Assembly (NCBI RefSeq): GCF_016920785.2
Contig: NW_024609835.1
Span: forward strand, 174,340,995 to 174,404,994
Origin: Ixodes scapularis
Taxonomy: Eukaryota > Arthropoda > Arachnida > Ixodida > Ixodidae
DNA: 64,000 bases
Direction: 5' to 3'
How positions within the stretch are numbered: the stretch's first letter is position 1; the number at the start of each line of letters is the position of its first letter. This document shows, in pieces, positions 54,263 to 64,000 of the stretch. The translations under genes and the position numbers were made by a program. The notes beneath the pieces are model-generated. The model searched no databases and had not been told where the DNA came from. It was given only the letters and a program-made list of their open reading frames with translations.

Positions 54263-55768
54263 TAGAGGGGCACTAAACCACTTTCTGCAGTAGCCCTCTC
54301 ATTGTCCGATGGTGAGCAAATCTATATGGCACTAAGTTTGCCATCCTTAAGCGTTAATCTGGTACTTAATATTCCAACCCTTTCAGCTAAAATACGGCGT
54401 TGAAATATTATTCATGCAAACTTTTTTGTATTTCCGATAGGTGAATGAAGACTTCACATTTTATCGTGCGTTATTTCTCTGACATGAGTATGCATTTGTT
54501 TCAAAATAGCTATTTTTATGTTCCAGATACAATGCACAGGCCAAAACGAGCATCTTATTGTGCACACGTCGCGCATGGTAAAAGAAAAAGAAATTAAATT
54601 ACACTAATCTACTTTTTGTCAAACCACTAAATGCAATGAATAACAAAAGCGATATGGCGATACCTATTTTACTTTAAAATAATTGGAAGTCACAAAAATT
54701 CATCTTAAAAGGGAGAAAAGTACTTACTTAAAGATAGTTTTATTTATAAATACATATGTGTATTGTGACCAATACTCTATAGTGGTATTATACGTATCCT
54801 AAAGCGTATGCATGCCAAATTTAGTTGTGGTGGGATCCCCTGTGTCCCTACATATCACCATAGATGTGAAGGGTAACGGAAAAAAACATGAATTTTTTTT
54901 TTTTTCTGTGTGTAAGAAGTGAAATCTAGCGAAGAGTGCGATGGTGAAAAGATAGCTAAGCCTTTATAAAACAAATGCAATGGTGGGTGGTGTCACAATT
55001 TGGAGAAATTCCCACCCAAAATGGTCCAAATTTACGCCATTTCGGGTCACCAGGAGTACTTTAAAAGCATATTTGACTAAATTTGCAATCGCGTAAAAAC
55101 GCAAAAAGCATTGCATTTGATCGTTCACATTCATGAACAGTTCTTGCCGGATTAATGGAAAGCTGAAACGTTAAGCATATTTGAGACCACACTACAATTT
55201 TGTGCTCCCTGTTAAAGAGGACCTTGCCTGGGATATAGCGAAAAATTGGGGAAAAAAGAAACGCGTATTCCTGTTTTTAGTTTACCATTGTAGTGCCTTG
55301 TGAAATTCCTAGAGTGTGACACCAACAGTGGTTCACAGGCAAGACAACACTTACAGCAAGGATCCACGTAGTACGTTCGTGTGTTAAACAGCTAAGTGAA
55401 CACAGACCATACTAACTTATCCATTTTGACAAAAAAAAAAACCAAAGCCCTAGTGTAGCGATAGTTACTGCTGCTCTAGATGAGCATTGGAACGAAGAGG
55501 AACGAACATGGGCAAAGAAAGGAAGAGGAAACTTCTGCGTTGTCGTACCTGTTCGTTTTTGTGCATATATTTTTAGTTTTAACACACTATTCACGGGTTC
55601 TGTAGATTCACTATTCGAACAGGAAGAAATGCACCATGCGAACGTCACACAAAGCGCAAAGGTAGGGATGAGTGATTTATGGGTGTGGTTAAGGGAGTGT
55701 ACGCGGAGCCGAGACATCATGGCACCCAGGGAGTTGGGACTAAGCAGTGCTGTCTCCAAAACTCGTAG

Positions 55769-55897
55769 GCCAACGTAGACCGCTTGGAGTGTGAACTGCG
55801 AGAGATCAACGAGAACAACCGGCTGCTCCAGAAGAACTACGTTGAGCTGACCGAGATAAAGCTCCTGCTCAGGACCATCGACGACTTCTTCGACCAG
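55769..55897 (+). CDS. ATP6V0A: V-ATPase subunit a, exon 4
   Basis: Forty-three codons, phase 0 at both ends, between ACTCGTAG and GTGAGC. Encodes ANVDRLECELREINENNRLL and then VELTEIKLLLRTIDDFFDQ, matching the coiled-coil stalk of the cytosolic domain. No further exon was recognised before 64000. Confidence 0.95.
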
Positions 55898-56274
55898 GTG
55901 AGCGATCACGATGCCTGAGCAGTCACTCCTTCGAATTTCTGCGATCATACACACACAGCATGAGCAAGGCTTTAACTACAAACAGTACAACACAATAAGT
56001 TGCACAGAAGAATGCCAAAATGACTAGTTTCTTTCAATAACTTCATGTTTTTTTGTTTTTAAAAAAAAATATTTTACATATATTAATTTTAGAGATTAAA
56101 TATCAATGAATCCTAAGCTCCGATTCAGTACGAAAACTTGAAAGTATAAAACAGCGAAGACGAGGACGGGAACAGGACGTCTTTTATTTAGCAACAACAT
56201 AGAATGGCACATCGATAAAACCGCCCCCAAAAAGTTTCAACGTTCTCAAAGAGGGAAAGAAGATAATTGTTATA

Positions 56275-59200
56275 AAGGAAAGGGAATTTACTGTAAATAA
56301 TAAAAGTTTAAAAAGCGCTGGCGTCACGACGAGGTATCACTAATCTAGTTATCTCTGATTACTTAGACTTCGACCTTTGTCGTTGTCAATGATAATGAAG
56401 GTGCAGAAATGTTGTTGTGTACAGTCCCAAAGGGAAATGTACTATAAATATAGAAGCTTGAAAAGCTCTAGCGTCACGACGAGGTGTCACTAATCTAGTT
56501 ATTTCGGACTACTTAGACTTCGACCTTTGTCGTTGTCAATGATAATGAAGGTGCAGAAATGTTGTTGTTTACAGTCCCAAAGGGAAATGTACTATAAATA
56601 TAGAAGCTTGAAAAGCTCTAGCGTCACGACGAGGTATCACTAATCTAGTTATCTCTGATTACTTAGACTTCGACCTTTGTCATTGTCAATGATAATGAAG
56701 GTGCAGAAATGTTGTTGCTTACAGTCCCAAAGGGAAATGTACTATAAATATAGAAGCTTGAAAAGCTCTAGCGTCACGACGAGGTGTCACTAATCTAGTT
56801 ATTTCGGATTACTTAGACTTCGACCTTTGTCATTGTCAATGATAATGAAGGTGCAGAAATGTTGTTGTTTACAGTCCCAAAGGGAAATGTACTATAAATA
56901 TAGTAGCTTGAAAAGCTCTAGCGTCACGACGAGGTGTCACTAATCTAGTTATTTCGGATTACTTAGACTTCGACCTTTGTCATTGTCAATGATAATGAAG
57001 GTGCAGAAATGTTGTTGTTTACAGTCCCAAAGGGAAATGTACTATAAATATAAAAGCTTGAAAAGCTCTAGCGTCACGACGAGGTGTCAGTAATCTAGTT
57101 ATTTCGGATTACTTAGACTTCGACCTTTGTCATTGTCAATGATAATTAAGGTGTCAAAATATTTTTGTTTACAGCCACAAAGGGAAATGTACTATAAATA
57201 TAAAAGCTTGAAAAGCTCTAGCGTCACGACGAGTAATCACTAATCTAGTTATCTCTGATTACTTAGAATTCGACCTTTTTCATTGCCAATGCTAATGAAG
57301 GTGCAGAAATATTGCTGTTTACAGTCCCAAAGAGAAATGTACTATAAATATAAAAGCTTGAAAAGCTCTAGCGTCACGACGAGGTATCACTAATCTAGTT
57401 ATCTCTGATTACTAAAATTCGACCTTTTTCATTGCCAATGCTAATGAAGGTGCAGAAATATTGCTGTTTACAGTCCCAAAGAGAAATGTACCATAAATAT
57501 AAAAGCTTGAAAAGCTCTAGCGTCACGACGAGGTATCACTAATCTAGTTATCTCCGATTACTTAGAATTCGACCTTTTTCATTGCCAATGATAATGAAGG
57601 TGCAGAAATATTGCTGTTTACTGTCCCAAAGAGAAATTTACTATAAATATAAAAGCTTCAAAAGCTCTAGCGTCACGACGAGGTATCACTAATCTAGTTA
57701 TCTCTGATTACTTAGAATTCGACCTTTTTCATTGCCAATGATAATGAAGGTGCAGAAATATTGCTGTTTACTGTCCCGAAGAGAAATGTACTATAAATAT
57801 AAAAACTTGAAAAGCTCTAGCGTCACGACGAGGTATCACTAATCTAGTTATCTCTGATTACTTAGAATTCGACCTTTTTCATTGCCAATGCTAATAAAGG
57901 TGCAGAAATATTGCTTTTTACAGTCCCAAAGAGAAATGTACTATACATATAAAAGCTTGAAAAGCTCTAGCGTCACGACGAGGTATCACTAATCTAGTTA
58001 TCTCTGATTACTTAGGATTCGACCTTTTTCATTGCCAATGATAATGAAGGTGCATAAATATTGCTGTTTACAGTCCCAAAGACAAATGTACTATAAATAT
58101 AAAAGCTTGAAAAGCTCTAGCGTCACGACGAGGTATCACTAATCTAGTTATCTCTGATTACTTAGAATTCGACCTTTCTCATTGCCAATGATAATGAAGG
58201 TGCAGAAATATTGCTGTTTACTGTCCCAAAGAGAAATGTACTATAAATATAAAAGCTTGAAAAGCTCTAGCGTCACGACGAGGTATTACTAATCTAGTTA
58301 TCTCTGATTACTTAGAATTCGACCTTTTTCATTGCCAATGATAATGAAGGTGCAGAAATATTGCTGTTTACAGTCCCAAAGAGAAATGTACTATAAATAT
58401 AAAAGCTTGAAAAGCTCTAGCGTCACGACGAGGTATCACTAATCTAGTTATCTCTGATTACTTAGAATTCGACCTTTTTCATTGCCAATGCTAATGAAGG
58501 TGCAGAAATATTGCTGTTTACAGTCCCAAAGAGAAATGTACTATAAATATAAAACCTTGAAAAGCTCTAGCGTCACGACGAGGTATCACTAATCTAGTTA
58601 TCTCTGATTACTTAGAATTCGACCTTTTTCATTGCCAATGATAATGAAGGTGCAGAAATATTGCTGTTTACAGTCCCAAAGAGAAATGTACTATAAATAT
58701 AAAAGCTTGAAAAGCTCTAGCGTCACGACGAGGTATCACTAATCTAGTTATCTCTGATTACTTAGAATTCGACCTTTTTCATTGCCAATGATAATGAAGG
58801 TGCAGAAATATTGCTGTTTTCTGTCCCAAAGAGAAATGTACTATAAATATAAAAGCTTGAAAAGCTCTAGCGTCACGACGAGGTATCACTAATCTAGTTA
58901 TCTCTGATTACTTAGAATTCGACCTTTTTCATTGCCAATGATAATGAAGGTGCAGAAATATTGCTGTTTACTGTCCCAAAGAGAAATGTACTATAAATAT
59001 AAAAACTTGAAAAGGTCTAGCGTCACGACGAGGTATCACTAATCTAGTTATCTCTGATTACTTAGAATTCGACCTTTTTCATTGCCAATGCTAATGAAGG
59101 TGCAGAAATATTGCTCTTTACAGTCCCAAAGAGAAATGTACTATAAATATAAAAGCTTGAAAAGCTCTAGCGTCACGACGAGGTATCACTAATCTAGTTA

Positions 59201-60748
59201 TCTCTGATTACTTAGAATTCGACCTTTTTCATTGCCAATGATAATGAAGGTGCAGAAATATTGCTGTTTACAGTCCCAAAGACAAATGTACTATAAATAT
59301 AAAAGCTTGAAAAGCTCTAGCGTCACGACGAGGTATCACTAATCTAGTTATCTCTGATTACTTAGAATTCAACCTTTCTCATTGCCAATGATAATGAAGG
59401 TGCAGAAATATTGCTGTTTACTGTCCCAAAGAGAAATGTACTATAAATATAAAAGCTTGAAAAGCTCTAGCGTCACGACGAGGTATTACTAATCTAGTTA
59501 TCTCTGATTACTTAGAATTCGACCTTTTTCATTGCTAATGATAATGAAGGTGCAGAAATATTGCTGTTTACAGTCCCAAAGAGAAATGTACTATAAATAT
59601 AAAAGCTTGAAAAGCTCTAGCGTCACGACGAGGTATCACTAATCTAGTTATCTCTGATTACTTAGAATTCGACCTTTTTCATTGCCAATGGTAATGAAGG
59701 TGCATAAATATTGCTGTTTACAGTCCCAAAGAGAAATGTACTATAAATATAAAAGCTTGAAAAGCTCTAGCGTCACGACGAGGTATCACTAATCTAGTTA
59801 TCTCTGATTACTTAGAATTCGACCTTTTTCATTGCGAATGATAATGAAGGTGCAGAAATATTGCTGTTTACAGTCCCAAAGAGAAATGTACTATAAATAT
59901 AAAAGCTTGAAAAGCTCTAGCGTCACGACGAGGTATCACTAATCTAGTTATCTCTGATTACTTAGTATTCGACCTTTTTCATTGCCAATGATAATGAAGG
60001 TGCAGAAATATTGCTGTTTACAGTCCCAAAGAGAAATGTACTATAAATATAAAAGCTTGAAAAGCTCTAGCGTCACGACGAGGTACCACTAATCTAGTTA
60101 TCTCTGATTACTTAGAATTCGACCTTTTTCATTGCCAATGATAATGAAGGTGCAGAAATATTGCTGTTTACAGTCCCAAAGAGAAATGTACTTTAAATAT
60201 AGAAGCTTGAAAAGCTCTAGCGTCACGACGAGGTATCACTAATATACTTATCTCTGATTACTTAGAATTTGACCTTTTTCATTGCCAATGATAATGAAGG
60301 TGCAGAAATATTGCTGTTTACAGTCCCAAAGAGAAATGTACTATAAATATAAAAGCTTGAAAAGCTCTAGCGTCACGACGAGGTATCACTAATCTAGTTA
60401 TCTCTGATTACTTAGAATTCGACCTTTTTCATTGCCAATGATAATGAAGGTGCAGAAATATTGCTGTTTACAGTCCCAAAGAGAAATGTAATATAAATAT
60501 AAAAGCTTGAAAAGCTCTAGCGTCACGACGAGGTATCACTAATATACTTATCTCTGATTACTTAGAATTTGACCTTTTTCATTGCCAATGATAATGAAGG
60601 TGCAGAAATATTGCTGTTTACAGTCCCAAAGAGAAATGTACTATAAATATAAAAGCTTGAAAAGCTCTAGCGTCACGACGAGGTATCACTAATCTAGTTA
60701 TCTCGGATTACTTAGAATTCGACCTTTTTCATTGCCAATGATAATGAA
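56275..60748. repeat. 150-bp satellite, about 30 copies
   Basis: Tandem array in the V-ATPase intron after exon 4. Each unit contains AAAAGCTCTAGCGTCACGAC at a spacing of 150 bp (56461, 56611, 56761 and so on). The first seven or so units (to about 57200) form one sequence class (GTTGTTGTTTACAGTCCCAA), the later ones another (TTGCTGTTTACAGTCCCAAA). Shared rare variants recur exactly 1200 bp apart, an 8-unit higher-order repeat. The array stops abruptly at 60748. Confidence 0.95.
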
Positions 60749-60756
60749 CCCAGGTA

Positions 60757-62030
60757 GCACGCCAGAGGAATGCCCAACTTGGGCAAAGGTCTGGCAAACA
60801 TAAGGGCCCAACTTTGGCGCAGTTAGGTTTTTGCACCATGGCATTCATCAGTGCCAAAGTACGGTGCCTAACTATAGCCTAAGTTGGGCGATCCTATGGC
60901 ATGCCAAAGTTTGGCTCTTCTCCGGTACGCCAGAGGAGTGCCAAAGTTGGTGCCATACTTGAGCCATAACTGCCATAGTAAATCCTAATCTGGGAGTTCG
61001 GGGCATGCCAAGGTTTGGCATTTCTCTGGTCTGCCAGAGGAGCGCCAAAGTTGGTGCCATACTTCAGCCATAACTGCCAGAGCAACGCCTAATTTCGGTA
61101 TTTGGGACGTGCCAAGGTTTGGCGTTTCTCTGGTCCGCCAGAGGAGCGCCAAAGTTGGTGCCATACTTCAGCCATAGCTGCCAGAGCAACGCCTAATTTC
61201 GGTATTTGGGACGTGCCAAAGTTTGGCTTTTCTCGGGTCCGCCACAGGATTGCCGAAGTAGTGCAATACTAGAGCTATAACTGCCACAGCAATGCCCAAT
61301 TTGGGTATTTTGGACATGCCAAAGTTTAGCGTTGCTCTGGTCCGCCAGAGGAGCGCTAAAGTTGGTGCCAGATTTGAGCCATAACTGCCATAATAAAACC
61401 TAAACTGGGAATTCGGGGCATGCCAAGGTTTGGCGCTTCTCTGGTCCGCCAGAGGAGCGCCAAAGTTGGTGCCATACTTCAGCCATAACTGCCAGAGCAA
61501 CGCCTAATTTCGGTATTTGGGACGTGCCAAGGTTTGGCGTTTCTCTGGTCCGCCAGAGGAGCGCCAAAGTTGGTGCCATACTTCAGCCATAGCTGCCAGA
61601 GCAACGCCTCATTTCGGTATTTGGGACGTGCTAAGGTTTGGCGTTTCTCTGGTCCGCCAGAGGAGCGCCAAAGTTGATGCAATAATTCAGCCATAACTGC
61701 CAGAGCAACGCCTAATTTGGGTATTTCGGACACGCCAAAATTTGGCGTTTCTCTGATACGCCACAGGAGTGCCGAAGTGTGCCATACTTGAGCCATAACT
61801 ACCAAAGCAACGCCTAATTTCGGTATTTCAGCCTCGCCGAGTTTGGCTTTTCTCTGGTCCGCCACAGTTGTGCCAAAGTAAGTGCCAGACTTGAGCCATA
61901 ACTGCCGCAGTAAATGTTAATTTGTCGATTCGGGGCATGCCGAAGTTTGGCTCTTTTCTGGCTACCCACTGAAGTGCCAAATAAGTGCCAAAAGTGGCAA
62001 AGAAAGCCGAGAGGCCAGCCCAAGTTTCGA
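60757..62030. repeat. 104-bp minisatellite, about 11 copies
   Basis: Begins within ten bases of the end of the 150-bp satellite. The landmark GGTCCGCCAGAGGAGCGCC recurs at 61028 (as GGTCTGCC), 61132, 61236, 61339, 61443, 61547 and 61651. Outer copies are more diverged. Open frames on the minus strand here are repeat translations. Confidence 0.9.
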
Positions 62031-63263
62031 ATATCTCTGGTGTGTCACAGAAGTGCTCTTTTACGCGTCCCAGGAGAGAAATAAAATAAATAAGCGTTGG
62101 AAGCACGATAGTAAGATGTCATCACCTCCGTTCCCAAGCAGCACGGCAATACTTTGCAGTATCGTGCCAGTGCCGGCCGAAAGTCGGTTACAATATCCCT
62201 CAACTGTCCAGTTTTGCACCACCGTTTGATACCCGGCAGGTATTGCCGTACAGCTGTTTCGCCCCGGCCTAGCGTTCGCGTAATATTGTGCGAAAACTCT
62301 ACGATGCGTCTGCTTCGTATTGGCCGAACGTCGTGCAAGTATGTGTACGTTACATGTCATTTGTTGCATATCCAATCACTTATACGGACAAACAAATTTT
62401 TTCGATCGCTCCCAGAAGTTTATTAAACAACTATCATTACACACAGTGTATTCTCAACATATTTACAAAGGTCACACTTCTCTGTAAAACGAAAAGCAAA
62501 TTATAAAATACAATTAACACTGTCCTCATGCCAGGCAAAACTCATCACACGTAAAACCGCGGAAAATGAAAGGAAAGCAGGGCGACTATCAGAATCATGC
62601 TTGCAGTGCACTTACTAATAAAAGAGCGATATCATGTAATCCTTGATAGATGCATAATCCAACTCAGGCACCCCACAAACACATTCGAGGAAGAACGTTG
62701 CGCACATTCAACTGACGTCTCGTCGTCGGCGAAGAGCAGTTTTTGTCGAAGCGTGTCCAACAAACACATCACAAGTATTCCACGAACTCCGGTGCAAAAA
62801 ATGACTGTTACCGAAAAATTGGCATGGACGTATTCCGACCGTTTACGACGAAAAAACACGGCCGCGTCTGCAACGCACGAAAGCAACAGAACACTGAAGA
62901 GCCCAGTTCGAAAACCGGACCTACGTGGCCTGCTTATTTCTATAACTAGCCAAACGGCGAAAACGACAGCCCCAGAGATCCCATCAGCGTGACAGAAAAC
63001 GTCACGTGACAAATTTTCGTCCAAACTTTTTTGTCCTACGCGTCCTATGTAGAGAGGTCACGCTGAGTAACGCGTTTCGCTTCATCCTTTTGATTTGCTT
63101 AAAGCGGCTGTCGCGCTCGCTGACAGCCACACGAAGACGCAAAAGCAGGTGGGGAGGATTTGCAAAAGGCGAGGTCGAAGGGGCATCAAAAACGCATAAA
63201 AGGAAAGGCCGCTTCTGCCGGTGACCTTGTCGCCTTGCCTAGTCTGTCAGCGTTCGGCTTCCA
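62031..63263. other. Region after the minisatellite
   Basis: Still expected to be V-ATPase intron. It contains an unrecognised stretch with a TTGCAGTATCGTGCCAGTGC block (62152-62171), an open frame at 62632-63024, and a GTCACGTGAC site at 63001-63010. No V-ATPase exon was recognised. Confidence 0.45.
62632..63024 (-). CDS. Candidate membrane-protein fragment
   Basis: A 130-codon open frame with three hydrophobic stretches (AVVFAVWLVIEI, FSVLLLSCVADAAVFF, VTVIFCTGVRGILVMCLL) and basic RRSGFRTG and FRRKRSEY between them. The pattern recalls the extra N-terminal membrane domain of ABCC-type transporters, which are numerous in ticks, but the match is weak and the opposite strand is also open. 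Could be chance or a pseudogene. Confidence 0.22.
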   Translation of the reverse strand: MDENLSRDVFCHADGISGAVVFAVWLVIEISRPRRSGFRTGLFSVLLLSCVADAAVFFRRKRSEYVHANFSVTVIFCTGVRGILVMCLLDTLRQKLLFADDETSVECAQRSSSNVFVGCLSWIMHLSRIT

Positions 63264-63267
63264 TTAA

Positions 63268-63917
63268 AGGGCTCATGAAACGCTTTTCCAACTTTTTCCT
63301 GTTTCGCTTTCCTCCTGAACTCATAAATCGCGCATTCCACCAAACAGTTGAAGAAGACGAAAAGGGGTAGTCCCCTCTTGCTCGCACTCCCGTTTGTGTA
63401 ATCCCGGACACATCCATTCTCCCCCTAGAAGATTAGCCCGTCGCTCAAAATTCAGACAAAAGTCGCTTTCCCCACCCCGTTCATTCCGAAGCTGACAGTG
63501 CTGTTGAAGCTACGTGCTCGTTGGGCCAGCCACACTTGCCACGTGAGCGTGGCAAATGTGGCTGCAGAGAATGAAGTCAGGTGATGAAAGGGAGGCGGCT
63601 GATTGGTCCGGCAAGCGTGTAGCTTCCACCACAGTGTCAGCTTAGGGGTGAAGGGAATAAGTGAGGTCCGGTTGCGTGTGACGTCAGTTTGGACCCGATA
63701 ACGCGCTTTTGGGACCGCGGTTGTATCACAGTGAAAAGGCAGAGAGGTTGCGAAGGGGAGGAGGTACGAAATAGTCCGCTCTGTTTTCAAATTTTCGCAC
63801 TGAAAGTCAGGCTTTTGACTTTCTACCTTTTTCTTTTGGTCCACTGAACGATGTGCTATTAGTAAAATCCCAATCTAAAATGATTTATCCCAACCCAAAA
63901 ATCGTTTCATGGGCCCT
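63268..63917. mobile_element. TTAA-flanked MITE
   Basis: Inverted ends AGGGCTCATGAAACG and CGTTTCATGGGCCCT, flanked by TTAA at 63264-63267 and 63918-63921. About 650 bp. TTAA targets are typical of piggyBac and Kolobok elements. No transposase inside; a long minus-strand frame (63452-63844) is not recognised. An inverted TTGCCACG/CGTGGCAA pair lies near its middle (63537-63556). Confidence 0.75.
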
Positions 63918-64000
63918 TTAAGGGCCTAAGAAAGATAATCTCCTTTCTTGAGAGCGAAATGGACGGGGTGGTTATGTTTTCCGGGCTTGTCGCCATCCGA

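Larger units (their letters stand above)
52563..55768 (+). other. V-ATPase intron 3
   Basis: AT-rich intron. It holds a perfect hairpin (53846-53881) and a MITE (53890-54262); the rest shows nothing recognisable. Confidence 0.6.

Noticed and set aside
55412..55954. Minus-strand 180-codon frame
   Set aside because: Antisense to V-ATPase exon 4, whose plus-strand motif match and splice sites are clear.
56275..60748. Regularly spaced repeats resembling a CRISPR array
   Set aside because: Contiguous 150-bp tandem units with no unique spacers, in animal DNA.
60872..62023. Several minus-strand frames with repeated GTNFGAPLADQR-like peptides
   Set aside because: Translations of the 104-bp minisatellite; the unit is not a multiple of three and copies change frame.
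63930..64000. Possible fifth V-ATPase exon at the right edge
   Set aside because: A short VVMFSGLVAIR stretch is open, but there is no acceptor and no convincing match to the expected subunit a sequence.

Overview
The window reads as animal nuclear DNA, most likely from a chelicerate and probably a hard tick. The evidence is two intron-split host genes, small exons in very long introns, AT-rich non-coding DNA with no operons or ribosome-binding sites, and dense nested transposons. Species assignment is inference; no rRNA or mitochondrial marker is present.

Host genes. (1) A gustatory-receptor-like seven-transmembrane gene on the minus strand (positions 140-4827), assembled here from three phase-0 exons and ending in the family's C-terminal TY....Q motif. 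Its 5' end is uncertain. (2) The first four coding exons (142 codons) of a V-type H+-ATPase 116-kDa subunit a gene on the plus strand (40251-55897). All splice sites and phases agree; the gene runs off the right edge. Two further exon-like stretches (18495-18646, 36413-36569) are unassigned.

Transposon region (about 5.8-36.4 kb). Two large DNA transposons of one family dominate. Element 1 is 5973-17453 (TSD AGCG) and element 2 is 20716-36394 (TSD AACT). Both begin GGGTGATT and end with its complement, have long terminal inverted repeats, and contain decayed copies of the same transposase-like gene (motifs SDGAASHFK and HGK..CDGVGG). With later insertions removed each is about 4-5 kb. Element 1 received a tandem-repeat-ended element (A), an hAT element, two Penelope-like fragments, a second tandem-repeat-ended element with a MULE transposase tail (B), and a spare copy of its own right end. 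Element 2 received several copies of a palindrome-rich module, a truncated Ty3/Gypsy element, and a young non-autonomous LTR element (31290-35628) whose 628-bp LTRs show one difference to my eye.

The most unusual material is the module family: six copies with AGAGCGCAGCTCTT-type ends, carrying arrays of short palindromes (GTCACGTGAC, TGACGTCA, a TAGCGGGGAAATTTTTCC unit, AGGGTTACCCT). They tend to insert in A-runs, including the A-run at each other's 3' end, which makes tandem clusters.

Right part (36.4-64 kb). A small hAT-type MITE and a LINE endonuclease remnant precede the V-ATPase gene. Its introns hold several foldback elements, a 3.5-kb long-inverted-repeat element carrying copies of a short ORF, a tRNA-derived SINE head, a sixth module, about 30 copies of a 150-bp satellite with a 1200-bp higher-order period, and an adjoining 104-bp minisatellite. 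A TTAA-flanked MITE closes the window.
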